Shown: positions 8,374 to 17,537, counted from the first letter of the stretch. The stretch: DNA of 64,000 nt from UBA1765 sp045629945 (GCA_045629945.1 JAZQSE010000041.1:62001-126000); one strand, 5' to 3'. Translations and numbers: made by a program. Notes: generated by a model from the letters alone, not told the origin.

Positions 8374-9116
8374 GCTCCTTTGTAGTCGTTCTTGTGGAAC
8401 CAGAGCACCCACATAATGTAGGGTTTGTGGCAAGAGCCATGCGGAGTAATGGAGTAGAATCTCTTCGGATAGTTTCTTCTCGTCGAAAAAGTGTTAACCC
8501 AGATTCATACCATACTGCGCATAATTCAGGAGAAGTTTTAGATTCGGCAGAAATTTTCAATACTTTATCAGAGGCCATTTCTGATTGCCAATTTTCAGTC
8601 GCTTTCAGTCGTCGTGTTTTTAATAGTGTTTTGCCTCATGTAATGCTTCCAGAACTCCCCAAAACATTACCTTCGTTCAGGCAGGATTCTAAAACAGCAT
8701 TGATTTTTGGTCGCGAATCAAAAGGCTTGCTTTTAGAAGAAGTCAACTTGTGTGGCGTAGTTTGTGAAATACCGGTTCCTGGGTTAATGAGTCTGAATTT
8801 AGCCCAGGCAGTTTCTGTTGTCCTTTATGAACTTTGTCGTTCGGGACTTTTATCCGGAGAAGGAAGAGCGCACAGACCATTACCTAGCGCAGGCGATCAA
8901 TTAGCCGATGTAGAACAAATTGATAAATTCAAAGCATTTTTATTAGAACATTTAAGTGGTCGCTACAGAGACCAGGTTTGGATGGAATCTTTTGTCCATC
9001 AATTTTTACAAAGGGTGCAACCAACACGCAATGAAATAGGGGCATTGTTCGGTGTAGCCCGGGATCTTTCCGGACTTTACGCTAGAAAAGAGAAAAAATC
9101 AAAAAAAGAAAAGTAA
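8370..9116 (+). CDS. trmJ: TrmJ-like SpoU-family RNA methyltransferase
   Basis: The 248-residue protein has the SPOUT methylase core. VEPEHPHNVGFVARAMRSNG (residues 9-28) is the N-terminal motif, IFGRESKGL near residue 112 is motif 2, and IPVPGLMSLNLAQAVSVVLYEL is the SAM-binding knot. The C-terminal extension (about 175-230) is helical, as in TrmJ, which 2'-O-methylates position 32 of tRNA. It is joined by overlap to the nucleotidyltransferase gene. The family is secure; the exact target nucleotide is inferred from the C-terminal extension. Confidence 0.8.
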   Translation: MSSFVVVLVEPEHPHNVGFVARAMRSNGVESLRIVSSRRKSVNPDSYHTAHNSGEVLDSAEIFNTLSEAISDCQFSVAFSRRVFNSVLPHVMLPELPKTLPSFRQDSKTALIFGRESKGLLLEEVNLCGVVCEIPVPGLMSLNLAQAVSVVLYELCRSGLLSGEGRAHRPLPSAGDQLADVEQIDKFKAFLLEHLSGRYRDQVWMESFVHQFLQRVQPTRNEIGALFGVARDLSGLYARKEKKSKKEK

Positions 9117-9166
9117 AAAAAAAACAACCTATGTTTTCTAAAGAAAACAGAGTGTATATTGTGGGT

Positions 9167-10189
9167 ATGTTGCAAGAAAATCAAAATATCTCTGAAAAAG
9201 TCAAAAAATATTTGTTAGAACGTGGTTTTACCCCTGATTCTTCTGTTGAAGATGCGGGTTCTGCTGGTTCTGGGCGTAAATATTATCGCGTTATTTCAAA
9301 AGAAAAATCTTTAATAGTTCAAGTAAATCCTTCAGCAAATGAAGATTTTCGTAATTATGCCGATTTAAGTCGGATTTTAAAAGATGCTAAAGTTCCCGTG
9401 CCTGCGGTATTTTTCAGAGATGATGCTTCGGCTCAACTTGTTATAGAAGATTTTGGCAAGCGTTCTCTTTTTGATGAAGTCTTTCCGATGCAAGGTAGTA
9501 AGCGGGCGAGTGCTTCTATTCTTTATGATTTGGTACTGCAATCTTTAATTAGTATGCAAGTAGAATCAGCATCTGTTTTTAGTTCATACCCTAATTTAGC
9601 GGCTCGTAAATTTGATTATGAAGCCCTTAAATGGGAATCTGATTATTTTACTGAAAATTTCCTTAAAAAGCATTGTGGAGTAAAAGAACTTCCGGCAAAA
9701 ATTTCTGAAGCGTTTGCTACGTTAGCTTGTAATGTTGACTTACAACCTAAAGTTTTAATGCACAGAGATTTTCAATCGCAAAATATTTTGCTTTTAGAAA
9801 ATGAAATGGTTGGTTTTATTGATTTTCAGGGCATTCGTCGTGGGTCGCAATATTACGATTTAGCCTCTTTGCTATGGGACCCTTACGTGCAAATGCCTAA
9901 AGAAATGGTAGAAAGTTTCTTCAAAAAATGGTTGCGCGATTTTCCTGGCAATGCAGGGTATTCAGACGAAGAAACCTGGATTGCGTTTTTAGCGGCTTCT
10001 TTACAACGCTTAATGCAAGCTTTAGGGGCATATTGTTTCCTTTCAAAAACTAAAGGGATAGAATCTTTTAAAAATTACATAGAACCAGGTAAAAAACAGC
10101 TTTTGCAGGTTTTGAATCTTTATAGAGAATATTCACCTTCTTCTAGTGCAGAAGCTAACAAGTATTTGTGCTCTTTCTTAGAAACTTGA
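9167..10189 (+). CDS. Aminoglycoside-phosphotransferase-fold kinase, AmgK-like
   Basis: The 340-residue product has the APH kinase fold. LVIEDFGKRSLFDE marks the hinge, VLMHRDFQSQNILLL the catalytic loop (HRD...N), and VGFIDFQGIRRGSQYYDLASLL the metal-binding DFQ and following helix. The last two blocks resemble AmgK, the anomeric MurNAc/GlcNAc kinase paired with MurU. The MurU-like gene two positions upstream supports this, but the role stays inference. I prefer ATG 9167 over ATG 9131. Neither has a ribosome site, but TATATT (9155-9160) six bases before ATG 9167 fits a leaderless transcript, while the extra 12 residues look non-conserved. Confidence 0.65.
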   Translation: MLQENQNISEKVKKYLLERGFTPDSSVEDAGSAGSGRKYYRVISKEKSLIVQVNPSANEDFRNYADLSRILKDAKVPVPAVFFRDDASAQLVIEDFGKRSLFDEVFPMQGSKRASASILYDLVLQSLISMQVESASVFSSYPNLAARKFDYEALKWESDYFTENFLKKHCGVKELPAKISEAFATLACNVDLQPKVLMHRDFQSQNILLLENEMVGFIDFQGIRRGSQYYDLASLLWDPYVQMPKEMVESFFKKWLRDFPGNAGYSDEETWIAFLAASLQRLMQALGAYCFLSKTKGIESFKNYIEPGKKQLLQVLNLYREYSPSSSAEANKYLCSFLET

Positions 10190-10192
10190 TGT

Positions 10193-10639
10193 ATGCTTGA
10201 ACTTTGCCCTGATTTTTGCAAAGAAAATGTCCTTGTTTTTAAAGAACAAGTGCATTTTGATATGGCTATAGGTCTTTTATTTGATTCTTTGGTTAATGGA
10301 AAAATTCCTTTTGAACCATTAGCTACTTGGAATGAAATGCAAACAAGAACAAAACAAGGGATTTACATGGGAAATGGTTTACTTTTGCCTCATGCAAGAG
10401 TTGAAGGCATTTCAAATCCTCTTTTAGCTTTTGGAATTTCAGCGAAAGGTTTTTTGCCAGAAACGTTGGCAGGTTCAGAAAAAGCCACAATGATTTGTAT
10501 GGTTCTTTCGCCAGTATCGTCACCACTGGCTCATACAAAAGTTATTGCCAAAATGGCTTCAAAAGTACTTGACCCTCATTGGGTTTCAAAAGTATTAGCT
10601 TGTGAAAATGCAGAACATTTATACGCAGAACTAATTTAA
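10193..10639 (+). CDS. PTS EIIA type-2 (PtsN-like) domain protein
   Basis: The 148-residue protein matches the mannitol/fructose-type EIIA fold. The phospho-acceptor His lies in NGLLLPHARVEGI near residue 64, preceded by the usual TRTKQGIYMGNG stretch. Stand-alone EIIA proteins of this kind usually act in regulation (the nitrogen PTS) rather than sugar uptake; no EIIB or EIIC is nearby. It starts three bases after the kinase gene and ends overlapping the convergent symporter gene by four bases. Confidence 0.75.
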   Translation: MLELCPDFCKENVLVFKEQVHFDMAIGLLFDSLVNGKIPFEPLATWNEMQTRTKQGIYMGNGLLLPHARVEGISNPLLAFGISAKGFLPETLAGSEKATMICMVLSPVSSPLAHTKVIAKMASKVLDPHWVSKVLACENAEHLYAELI

Positions 10640-12039
10640 TACCCTTTTTTTAACTTTTGAGATTCTTTCAGAATAACTCCATTTAAAAGTAAAATGGCAA
10701 TTAAGTTCGGGAATGCCATCAGACCATTGAAAATATCAGCAATGGTCCAAACTGCTTGAACAGTCAAATATGGGCCTAAAAATACAGCGAGAATATAAAA
10801 ACACCGGAAAATGATTTGAGCTTTAGGCTTTTTTGCCCCTAAAATGTATTCCAGGCATTTTTCTGAATAATAGTTCCAGCCAAGAATTGTCGTAAATGCA
10901 AAAATAGCAAGGCTGAATGAGAGTAGAGTTTCTGATATGATGCTAGCAAAAGGTAGCCCTTTATTGAATGCAAATAATGTAACGGCGGCTCCTTCTAACC
11001 CAGGTTCAAGCCAGGCTCCGGTCGTTATTACAGCAAGTCCAGTCATAGAACAAACAATGATTGTATCGATAAAAGTTCCTGTCATGCAAACAAGTCCTTG
11101 ACGTGCAGGGTCATTTGTTTTAGCAGCAGCTGCAGCAATTGGGGCCGACCCAAGGCCGGCTTCATTTGAAAAAATACCTCTGGCAATACCTTTTTGCATA
11201 GCAATCATAAGAGTGCCAATGGCCCCACCTTGTAAAGCACCGCCATTAAAGGCACTTTCTAAAATTAATTGGCAAGCTGGGAGAATCTTTTCTGCATTAT
11301 AAATAAGCATAAAAAGGCAAATTCCAACATAACTTATAACCATAAAAGGCACGATAATTGTTGCAACTTTAGCAATTCGACGAAGTCCGCCAATTAAAAC
11401 TAAAGCCACAAGAATTGTTATGATGGCTCCAGATATAACGGTAGTGTAGCTAAAGTTATGATTCCCGATAGAAAATAGTGTATCACTTGGAATAAGAACA
11501 TTCATTGCTGTTGAAATACTATTAACTTGCGTTAATGTGCCTATACCAAACAAACCAGCGCAAACGCCAAAAATGGCAAAAAGATAAGCCAGCCATTTGA
11601 AATTCTTGTTATAAATTTCCTTCAATCCGGTTTCTATGTAATAGAACGGTCCGCCTAGAACGCGACCATTTGGTTGAATTTTTCGGTATTTTACTGCAAG
11701 AAGACCTTCGGCGTATTTAGTCGCCATTCCAAGAAACGCAGCAAAAACCATCCAAAAAAGCGCACCTGGCCCTCCAAGGCATATTGCAGTTGCTACTCCT
11801 ACAATATTTCCGGTTCCAATAGTTGCTGAAAGAGCTGTGCAAAGAGCGCTAAAGCTTGAAATTTCTCCTGGCCCTCCTTTTTCATCGTGAAAAAGAAAGT
11901 AAAAAGCTTTTTTTAACTGGAAAATTTGGAAAAATTTCAGGCGGAATGTCAAAAAAAATCCGACAAAAAGAATACCGATAATAAGTGGACCACTCCAAAT
12001 CACATCGTTAAAAGTTTGAAGAATAGAGCCAAAAGTCAT
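10636..12039 (-). CDS. AGCS-family sodium:amino acid symporter
   Basis: The 467-residue polytopic protein matches alanine/glycine:cation symporters (AgcS, AlsT). Diagnostic blocks are FSALCTALSATIGTGNIVGVATAI near residue 65, GGPGALFWMVFAAFLGMATKYAEG near residue 90, and GIARGIFSNEAGLGSAPIAAAAAKT near residue 285. It imports small neutral amino acids with sodium at the inner membrane; alanine or glycine are likely but not proven substrates. AAGGGA precedes ATG 12039. It is transcribed singly and away from the tol operon. Confidence 0.92.
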   Translation of the reverse strand: MTFGSILQTFNDVIWSGPLIIGILFVGFFLTFRLKFFQIFQLKKAFYFLFHDEKGGPGEISSFSALCTALSATIGTGNIVGVATAICLGGPGALFWMVFAAFLGMATKYAEGLLAVKYRKIQPNGRVLGGPFYYIETGLKEIYNKNFKWLAYLFAIFGVCAGLFGIGTLTQVNSISTAMNVLIPSDTLFSIGNHNFSYTTVISGAIITILVALVLIGGLRRIAKVATIIVPFMVISYVGICLFMLIYNAEKILPACQLILESAFNGGALQGGAIGTLMIAMQKGIARGIFSNEAGLGSAPIAAAAAKTNDPARQGLVCMTGTFIDTIIVCSMTGLAVITTGAWLEPGLEGAAVTLFAFNKGLPFASIISETLLSFSLAIFAFTTILGWNYYSEKCLEYILGAKKPKAQIIFRCFYILAVFLGPYLTVQAVWTIADIFNGLMAFPNLIAILLLNGVILKESQKLKKGY

Positions 12040-12195
12040 AGAATCCCTTTTGTTTGAAATTTTAAAAAGAATAAATTTCTTGAAAATTTATAAAAAATAC
12101 CAAGAAAAATGATGAAAATCACAAAATTAAATTCTTGTAACTTGTTTATTTTCAATGACTTACGAACATTTTGGTATAAATTTAGTATATTGATA

Positions 12196-13494
12196 ATGAT
12201 GCGTAGAGTTTTTCTTTTCTTTTTATCTTTTTGTTTCTTTTTTTCGCCGGTTTTTTCGGCGATTGACACTATTGCTGTCGACGTAGGGATTTCTGTTTTT
12301 AAAACGATGCCTTTAGGGGTTGTTCCATTTGCAGAAAAATCAGGTAAAATTGAATGGGGAGAAGCCCCTCCGCACCAAATTTTAGAAAGCGATGCGAATC
12401 TTTCTGGCCGTTTTGAGGTGATTTCTTCTCCAAAATTTGATTTAGTAACTTTTAGTCGTGCCCGAGCAAAGTTTTATGTTACAGGTTCTGCAGAACTTTT
12501 AGCGAATGGCAAAGTAAAACTTTCCTGTTACCTTTATGCCTCTCAAACCAAGCAACTCGTTTTTGGTGAAAATTACGAAATCGCTGTGCAAAATGTTCGT
12601 GAAGCAATACATTTGTTTTTTGACCAAGTGGTTTTTGAATTGTGGGGTGAACGTGGAGTTGCTTCTACAAAACTTGCATGGGTGCGTAAAATTGATGGCG
12701 TAAAACAAGTTATTTATGCTGATTACGACGGCTATAGACGCAGACAAGCCACAAATGATTCCGCTTTAAGCATGATGCCGGTATGGGCTTTAGGGAACAA
12801 TAAATTGATTTTTGTAAGTTTCCGCAATGAAAAGCCGCAGTTACATGTAAAAGATTTAGACACTAAACGCGTTCGTCGAATTTATACAGAACACAAGCAA
12901 TCTTTCAGCCCGGCTGTTAATCCAATTACAGGTGAAATTCTTTTCTCTGTAATTCGTGATGGAAAAACTGACCTTTATTTAGGCGATGCCGAAGGCAAAA
13001 AAAGTCGTAGAATTTCTTATTTAAAATCTTCTCAGACAAGCCCTGCCTGGAGCCCGCGCGCAACAGAAATTCTCTTTACAAGTGATAGAGGCGGAGGCCC
13101 ACAAATTTATGTCATGGGCCGAGATGGTAGTGATGTCCGCCGAGTGACTTTTATGGGCCGTTATAATGAAAAGGCCGCTTGGTCGCCGACAGGAGACCGA
13201 ATTGTCTATACCTCAATGGACAATGGTAAAATGAATATTTATACCTGTGCATTCGATGGCTCAGATATTGTGCAACTTACTTCAAATGCTGGCAATAACG
13301 AACACCCAACCTGGTCTCCAGATGGTAACTTAATAGCTTTTGCTAGCGATAGAAGCGGTACTTACCAAATTTATATTATGCGCCGTGATGGCTCAAATGT
13401 AACGCAAATCACAAAACAAGGGGAAAATACTTCGCCTACATGGTCTTGGTACGATTCTCCGCCACCCACTTCTAAAAAGGAAGGTAAAAAATGA
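12196..13494 (+). CDS. tolB: TolB, periplasmic beta-propeller of the Tol-Pal system
   Basis: TolB links the Tol motor to Pal and the outer membrane during constriction. The 432-residue product has a signal peptide (RRVFLFFLSFCFFFSPVFSA), an N-terminal alpha/beta domain (about 25-170), then repeated propeller blades with the TolB pattern PAWSPRATEILFTSDRGG, AAWSPTGDRIVYTS and PTWSPDGNLIAFASDRSG. The longer frame from 12109 is rejected. ATG 12196 or 12199 puts the signal peptide at the N-terminus, and TATATT (12186-12191) sits just upstream. tolQ, tolR and tolA are not adjacent. It overlaps pal by four bases. Confidence 0.92.
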   Translation: MMRRVFLFFLSFCFFFSPVFSAIDTIAVDVGISVFKTMPLGVVPFAEKSGKIEWGEAPPHQILESDANLSGRFEVISSPKFDLVTFSRARAKFYVTGSAELLANGKVKLSCYLYASQTKQLVFGENYEIAVQNVREAIHLFFDQVVFELWGERGVASTKLAWVRKIDGVKQVIYADYDGYRRRQATNDSALSMMPVWALGNNKLIFVSFRNEKPQLHVKDLDTKRVRRIYTEHKQSFSPAVNPITGEILFSVIRDGKTDLYLGDAEGKKSRRISYLKSSQTSPAWSPRATEILFTSDRGGGPQIYVMGRDGSDVRRVTFMGRYNEKAAWSPTGDRIVYTSMDNGKMNIYTCAFDGSDIVQLTSNAGNNEHPTWSPDGNLIAFASDRSGTYQIYIMRRDGSNVTQITKQGENTSPTWSWYDSPPPTSKKEGKK

Positions 13495-14072
13495 AAACCT
13501 TAAATTGGCTTTTGACGGGAGCTCTTGCTTTCGCTATTTTCTCCGCTTGTTCAAATCCTCCTCCTCCGGAAACGGACCCGGCACCTAAAGCTAAAAAGAG
13601 TGCTATCCGTGTTCAAGAAGGTATGTCTAAAGAAGATTCTTTAGCTGCTGCAGAACGCGCTCGTTTAGAAGCCGAACGTCTTGCTGCAGAAAAACTCGAA
13701 GCTGACCGTGCTCGTTTAGAAGAAATGATTAACCGTCTTATGTCAGACGATGTTTACTTTGAATTTGATCGTTTTGAACTGACCGAAAAAGCAAAAGAAC
13801 TTCTTGCTCAAGTCGGTGATATGCTTAAGGCAGAAGAACGCTTTGTTGTTACCGTTGAAGGTCATACTGATGCAAGAGGCACAGAAGACTACAACATGAC
13901 TCTTGGTGGAAAACGCGCTATGAAGGTTAAAGAATTCCTTGTTGCTTATGGCATTTCTTCTGACAGAATGGAAACCGTTAGCTATGGAAAAGAAAAACCA
14001 AAAGTAGAAGGCGCTTCTGAAGATGCTTATTCTCAAAATCGTCGTGCTAATTTCCGTGTAAAAATTAAGTAA
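13491..14072 (+). CDS. pal: Pal, peptidoglycan-associated lipoprotein
   Basis: The 193-residue product starts with a lipoprotein signal ending in the lipobox FSAC (Cys20), so it is anchored in the outer membrane. A charged Ala/Glu/Arg-rich helix (about 45-80) leads to an OmpA-like peptidoglycan-binding domain with VYFEFDRFEL, VEGHTDARGTEDYN and SYGKEKP. The Asp and Arg in the GHTDARG region are the expected diaminopimelate-binding residues. It sits between tolB and the cpoB-like gene, the usual order. Confidence 0.93.
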   Translation: MKTLNWLLTGALAFAIFSACSNPPPPETDPAPKAKKSAIRVQEGMSKEDSLAAAERARLEAERLAAEKLEADRARLEEMINRLMSDDVYFEFDRFELTEKAKELLAQVGDMLKAEERFVVTVEGHTDARGTEDYNMTLGGKRAMKVKEFLVAYGISSDRMETVSYGKEKPKVEGASEDAYSQNRRANFRVKIK

Positions 14073-14092
14073 TTCTTTTTTGAGGTCTCTCT

Positions 14093-15097
14093 ATGAAACG
14101 ATTGCTTTTGATTCCGTTGCTCCTGTTTTTTGTAACAGGTTGCTCGCATATCACAATGCTTCGTACCGAAGAAATTCAAGAAATCAATGATGACGTTCGT
14201 TATGATTTGAAAAAAGATCTTCGGCAGACGAATTTACGGTTGGATTCTTTGCGAAAGGCTAATAGCCTTTTAGAAGAAAAACTTTCGGCTCAAGAGCAAT
14301 TGTTGAACCGTATGAAAGCAGACCTTTCCATTTTGGCTACTCGTATGGCCGATGAATCGGTGCGTAATGATACGCGTCAAGAAGAAATTTCTTATCGTTT
14401 AGATTTACTCCTTGGAAAATCCGATAAGATTCTTGCTAAAAAAGTGGTTGTAAGTGGCGCACCGCAAGCCCCGATTTCACTTGATAGCATTGAACGGCAA
14501 GCCAATTTGCTTCTTGAAATGGAAACAATGTTTAATACAGCAAGAGCAGACTTTTTACGTGGCGAATACAAAATTGCATTTGACGGCTTTAAACAAGTTT
14601 TTGAACAAATGAAAACAGGTGAAATGGCCGAAGAATCTTTGTACTGGATGGCTCTTTGCTTAACAGAAGCTGGTCAGATAGATAAAGCAAAAGTGATTCT
14701 GAACCGTTTGAATACCGATTTCCCGGATGGAGCAAAAACTTGTATTACATTATTTAAATTAGCAGGCATTGCAGCAAGTGAAAATGATATTGCTTCTCAA
14801 AAGCAATATCTGCAAACTTTGCTTGAAAAGAAACAATGCATGGAAACAAATGAATTTTTACAAGGTGCTGAAATGTTAGAAGAAATTCTAAATGCAGAAA
14901 CAACAACACCAGTACCTGTAGATTCTTTAGTGGCAAAGGATTCTACTGTAAAAGCCGAAGTCCAGACACCAGAAGTTCCTGCAATTCCAGCCTCACCAGC
15001 TACTGTTTCCGAAGAAAAACCTGTTGAAACAAAAACAGAAGAACCTGCAAAAGAAACTCCTGTAAATACAGAAGCAGTAAAAGAAGAAAAGAAATAA
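14093..15097 (+). CDS. CpoB/YbgF-like coiled-coil TPR lipoprotein
   Basis: The 334-residue protein has a lipobox VTGC (Cys17), a heptad-rich coiled coil (about 25-110), then TPR-like helices (about 145-255) as in CpoB, which couples the Tol-Pal system to peptidoglycan synthesis. The C-terminus from about residue 265 is a low-complexity Pro/Glu/Val/Thr tail not seen in E. coli CpoB. E. coli CpoB is a soluble periplasmic protein; a lipoprotein form here is an unusual detail. Position directly after pal supports the call. Confidence 0.75.
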   Translation: MKRLLLIPLLLFFVTGCSHITMLRTEEIQEINDDVRYDLKKDLRQTNLRLDSLRKANSLLEEKLSAQEQLLNRMKADLSILATRMADESVRNDTRQEEISYRLDLLLGKSDKILAKKVVVSGAPQAPISLDSIERQANLLLEMETMFNTARADFLRGEYKIAFDGFKQVFEQMKTGEMAEESLYWMALCLTEAGQIDKAKVILNRLNTDFPDGAKTCITLFKLAGIAASENDIASQKQYLQTLLEKKQCMETNEFLQGAEMLEEILNAETTTPVPVDSLVAKDSTVKAEVQTPEVPAIPASPATVSEEKPVETKTEEPAKETPVNTEAVKEEKK

Positions 15098-15099
15098 TT

Positions 15100-16584
15100 T
15101 TAATTTAAAATAAGCATAGGAACCCAACGGTGGTAAAAGCTTGAAACAAAACCTGGCGTATTTGCCCCCATTGGGCGATGATCTCCACGAACAATAAACC
15201 TTGTTCGTGGAAATTTTTTTGCTAAACTCGCAATCATTTTTAAAGAAACACTTTGCCTTGAATAATAAGCACACTCTGCTTCATTCAAATTAAAATCTTT
15301 GCAGAAATCAGATTCTTTTTCTTCTGGTGATAATGAATACGGGTAGTGCGCGTCAAGCGTTGTCCAATAAATGAAATGCTTTTTGCTAGAATCTGAAAGG
15401 ATTTCAGCAATAAACGCCGCTGTTGATGTATCGCAAATTCCGGGATAACCATATTTACAAGATTTTAAACCTCTTTTAAAAAGTTCTGTTCTAAACAAAA
15501 GAGAATCAAAGCCCAAAGCAGGGTAGTTTATTTTTCTTTCATAAAAATCGCCATCGTAGCCATGCAAATACCAGGTTTCATAGTGAGCATTTTGATAAAG
15601 TTTAGGCAAAGTAAAATCACTAGGCTTTCCTTGCGGCATATTGAAATCTTCCCATTCAGCCCCTTGCGTGTAAGCCACATTTCTTAAATACAAACCTTTA
15701 AAACTTTGTGGAACATCATCAAAAAAACTAAATGAGTATTTCAATAAATCAATGTTTTTAGGCACTCCCCAAGATTCAACAAGAACCATGACTACAGAAG
15801 TGTAATTGGTATCGGGTGAGGAGTTTTTTGGACCTTGAAAAACAGGAAAAGCATCTTTTATATCTTCACGTAAAAAAGTACTTTGATCTATATTAGTACC
15901 TGTCTGAATAAACGACTTGGCTGTATCTTTTAGTGTCATTGAGATAATGCGTTCTCGATTTTGTAAAGCGTTTACGCCTAGATTCAAAAGCAAAATAAAA
16001 ATAAATAGAAAAAGTCCTAGAACTGGATAATTATCTTTTGAGTTTAATGTTTGTTTGAAAAAATTAAAAGAGAAAAATGCTAATAAAAATCCATGTAATA
16101 AGGGAATGGCAAAAAATAAAGCTATGCCCCATATAAAAAATTGTGCTAATTGCCAAAATTCACCAAGTGTAATATGAAATGTTGCGTATAAAATATTGGA
16201 GGCATCAGCGACAAAAATGACTAAAGCTAAAAGTGTAAATATAGTGGTGTAGGTATATTTATTTCTAGGAATGAATGCTGTAATTATTGCTAAAGCGATA
16301 TAAATAAATGCTAAAATCAGATTAACTAATTCAGAACTTTCTTGCGATAAGATAATTTCTTTAAATGTATTTGCGTAAAAAACAGAATATAAGAATAATG
16401 CTAAAATCCACAAAGCCCTTAAAACAATGTTCTTTTTAGGAATAAAAAATATACTCAATAAAATTAGAACATCAATTGAAAAAAATCCTTGTAAAACAGG
16501 CGTGTCTAAAAAATAACAAGCCAAATAAGGCAAAGAGGATGCTAGTAAAGGAAGTAAAATAAGATAAAACAAAAAAAAACGCAT
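15100..16584 (-). CDS. Membrane-bound sulfatase/phosphotransferase-like protein (LTA synthase/EptA superfamily)
   Basis: The 494-residue protein has five to six hydrophobic segments in the first 210 residues. A periplasmic alkaline-phosphatase-superfamily domain follows, with VVMVLVESWG (metal Glu), FIYWTTLDAHYPYS (metal/substrate His) and RFIVRGDHRPM (metal Asp-His). Members move phosphoglycerol or phosphoethanolamine onto envelope glycans. The nucleophile is probably the Thr in AYTQGAEW. The substrate is unknown. It borders the left end of the pilin array and ends three bases from the cpoB-like gene. Confidence 0.75.
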   Translation of the reverse strand: MRFFLFYLILLPLLASSLPYLACYFLDTPVLQGFFSIDVLILLSIFFIPKKNIVLRALWILALFLYSVFYANTFKEIILSQESSELVNLILAFIYIALAIITAFIPRNKYTYTTIFTLLALVIFVADASNILYATFHITLGEFWQLAQFFIWGIALFFAIPLLHGFLLAFFSFNFFKQTLNSKDNYPVLGLFLFIFILLLNLGVNALQNRERIISMTLKDTAKSFIQTGTNIDQSTFLREDIKDAFPVFQGPKNSSPDTNYTSVVMVLVESWGVPKNIDLLKYSFSFFDDVPQSFKGLYLRNVAYTQGAEWEDFNMPQGKPSDFTLPKLYQNAHYETWYLHGYDGDFYERKINYPALGFDSLLFRTELFKRGLKSCKYGYPGICDTSTAAFIAEILSDSSKKHFIYWTTLDAHYPYSLSPEEKESDFCKDFNLNEAECAYYSRQSVSLKMIASLAKKFPRTRFIVRGDHRPMGANTPGFVSSFYHRWVPMLILN

Positions 16585-16592
16585 AACAAATA

Positions 16593-16628
16593 AAAATCGG
16601 CAACATTCCGTAAAACATTGCCGATTTT
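16593..16628. terminator. Bidirectional terminator at the left end of the pilin array
   Basis: An 11-base perfect stem (AAAATCGGCAA, 16593-16603, pairing with 16618-16628) ends in a T run on both strands. It terminates the outermost pilin segment and isolates the sulfatase-like gene. Confidence 0.75.
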
Positions 16629-16660
16629 ATTAAATTACTACTTTAAACAAGTCGCTAAAA

Positions 16661-16999
16661 TTATTGACCAATTTTGCTAAATGTAGGCGTAAGTGCTTGA
16701 CATTCAGTTACATCAACTTCAGCTTTATAGGAGTCTTGACCTGCAGAACCGATAGCGCCAGTAGAAACTGTCCAATGAGCAACCTCTCCTGCACAATCAT
16801 TTAATTTTGCTTTGTTTGTTGCAGTCCAAACATTTGCTTGTTCTGTTGTTGCAGAAGCAGCGTCTTCGGCTAAAGCCTCTTTATCGAATTTGAAGTTAGT
16901 TGTTTCACCATTATTTCCTGGTGCGGTATAACCAATCAATTTCCATGAGCCATATTCATTAGCTTCAGAAACGTAAGCTTGCTGAAGTTTTACGTAGGA
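16661..16999 (-). pseudogene. Silent pilin C-terminal cassette L1 (no promoter, no N-terminus)
   Basis: The open frame runs 112 residues from the Ser of SYVKLQQAY at the core to a stop. It matches the expressed pilin from residue 47 on: SEANEYGSWKLIGYTAPG, a variable middle, KLNDC, then TECQALTPTFSKIGQ. The two Cys would close the pilin disulfide loop. It has no start codon, leader peptide or hydrophobic N-terminal helix, so it can only be expressed after recombination with the head at 22746. It is the outermost left cassette and the only one with no cargo behind it. Its core keeps the amino acids but differs in codons. Confidence 0.85.
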
Positions 17000-17002
17000 T
17001 GT
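16983..17002 (-). repeat. Recombination core, L1 copy (diverged right arm)
   Basis: On the minus strand this reads ACATCCTACGTAAAACTTCA. The left part is identical to the consensus, but AAACTTCA replaces AAGTTGCA with no change in the encoded Lys-Leu-Gln. It may therefore be a weak or inactive site. Confidence 0.75.
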
Positions 17003-17008
17003 ATAGAT

Positions 17009-17239
17009 TTAAGCAACATGTTTTTTGCGTGTTTTGGCGATGAATTTTGGTTCCATTTTTTCAGCTTTGGCTTGCATTAAGAACATATTAATCAAAGTTT
17101 GATACGGAATATCTGTTTTTTCAGAAAGTGTTTTGAAATACGATATAACAGATTCGTTAATATTTATACAAATCGTTTTTTTTAGCTTTTTAGCGTATGG
17201 ATTTTTTATTGCATTACTAAAATCGTAATCTTTTTTCAT
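17009..17239 (-). CDS. brnA: BrnA-like antitoxin
   Basis: The 76-residue protein has the BrnA/CopG-like pattern: a basic N-terminus, KKTICININESVISYFKTLSEKTDIPYQTLINMFL forming a strand then two helices, and a basic tail. BrnA neutralises BrnT and represses the shared promoter. ATG 17239 overlaps the toxin stop (ATGA) and has AGAAAGG upstream; TTG 17257 is a less likely start. It lies behind pilin cassette L2, and its stop is seven bases from the L1 core. Confidence 0.75.
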   Translation of the reverse strand: MKKDYDFSNAIKNPYAKKLKKTICININESVISYFKTLSEKTDIPYQTLINMFLMQAKAEKMEPKFIAKTRKKHVA

Positions 17240-17529
17240 ACCTTTCTCCGTTTCCAATATTGTTCAGATTCTTTTTTAGTTGCTTTTCGAGAAGATATAA
17301 TGCGAATAACTTCATCGCCTGCAATAATTCTTTCGCAAAAACAAACTAAAAGTGTTTTCATTGAAGCCGATAAACCTAATAGAATAAATCGTTCTTCTTC
17401 ATTGGAATGAATTTCATCAGAAATCAAAAGTGCTTCCTCGTCATAAAAAACTGATTGAGCTTCTTCAAACGAAATTTTATGCTTTGTTAGGTTTATTTTT
17501 GCTTTATTTTCATCCCATTCAAAAATCAT
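17236..17529 (-). CDS. brnT: BrnT-like ribonuclease toxin
   Basis: The 97-residue product starts FEWDENKAKINLTKHKISFEEA, the classic BrnT N-terminus. FYDEEA, ERFILLGLS, LLVCFCER and IIRIISSRKATKKESEQYW follow, as in BrnT. The family is RelE-like and cuts RNA. ATG 17529 is preferred to the upstream frame because FEWDENK begins there and a good promoter lies just ahead. Toxin before antitoxin is the normal brnTA order. Alone among the cargo operons it reads in the same direction as its pilin cassette. Confidence 0.85.
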   Translation of the reverse strand: MIFEWDENKAKINLTKHKISFEEAQSVFYDEEALLISDEIHSNEEERFILLGLSASMKTLLVCFCERIIAGDEVIRIISSRKATKKESEQYWKRRKV

Positions 17530-17537
17530 ATATATGA

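Noticed and set aside
9131..9166. Upstream start for the AmgK-like kinase
   Set aside because: No ribosome site is present and the extra residues overlap the -10 element placed just before ATG 9167; kept only as an alternative.
12036..12269. Minus-strand 77-codon frame upstream of the symporter
   Set aside because: It is Lys/Asn/Phe-rich low-complexity sequence over the symporter-tolB intergenic region and the tolB signal peptide.
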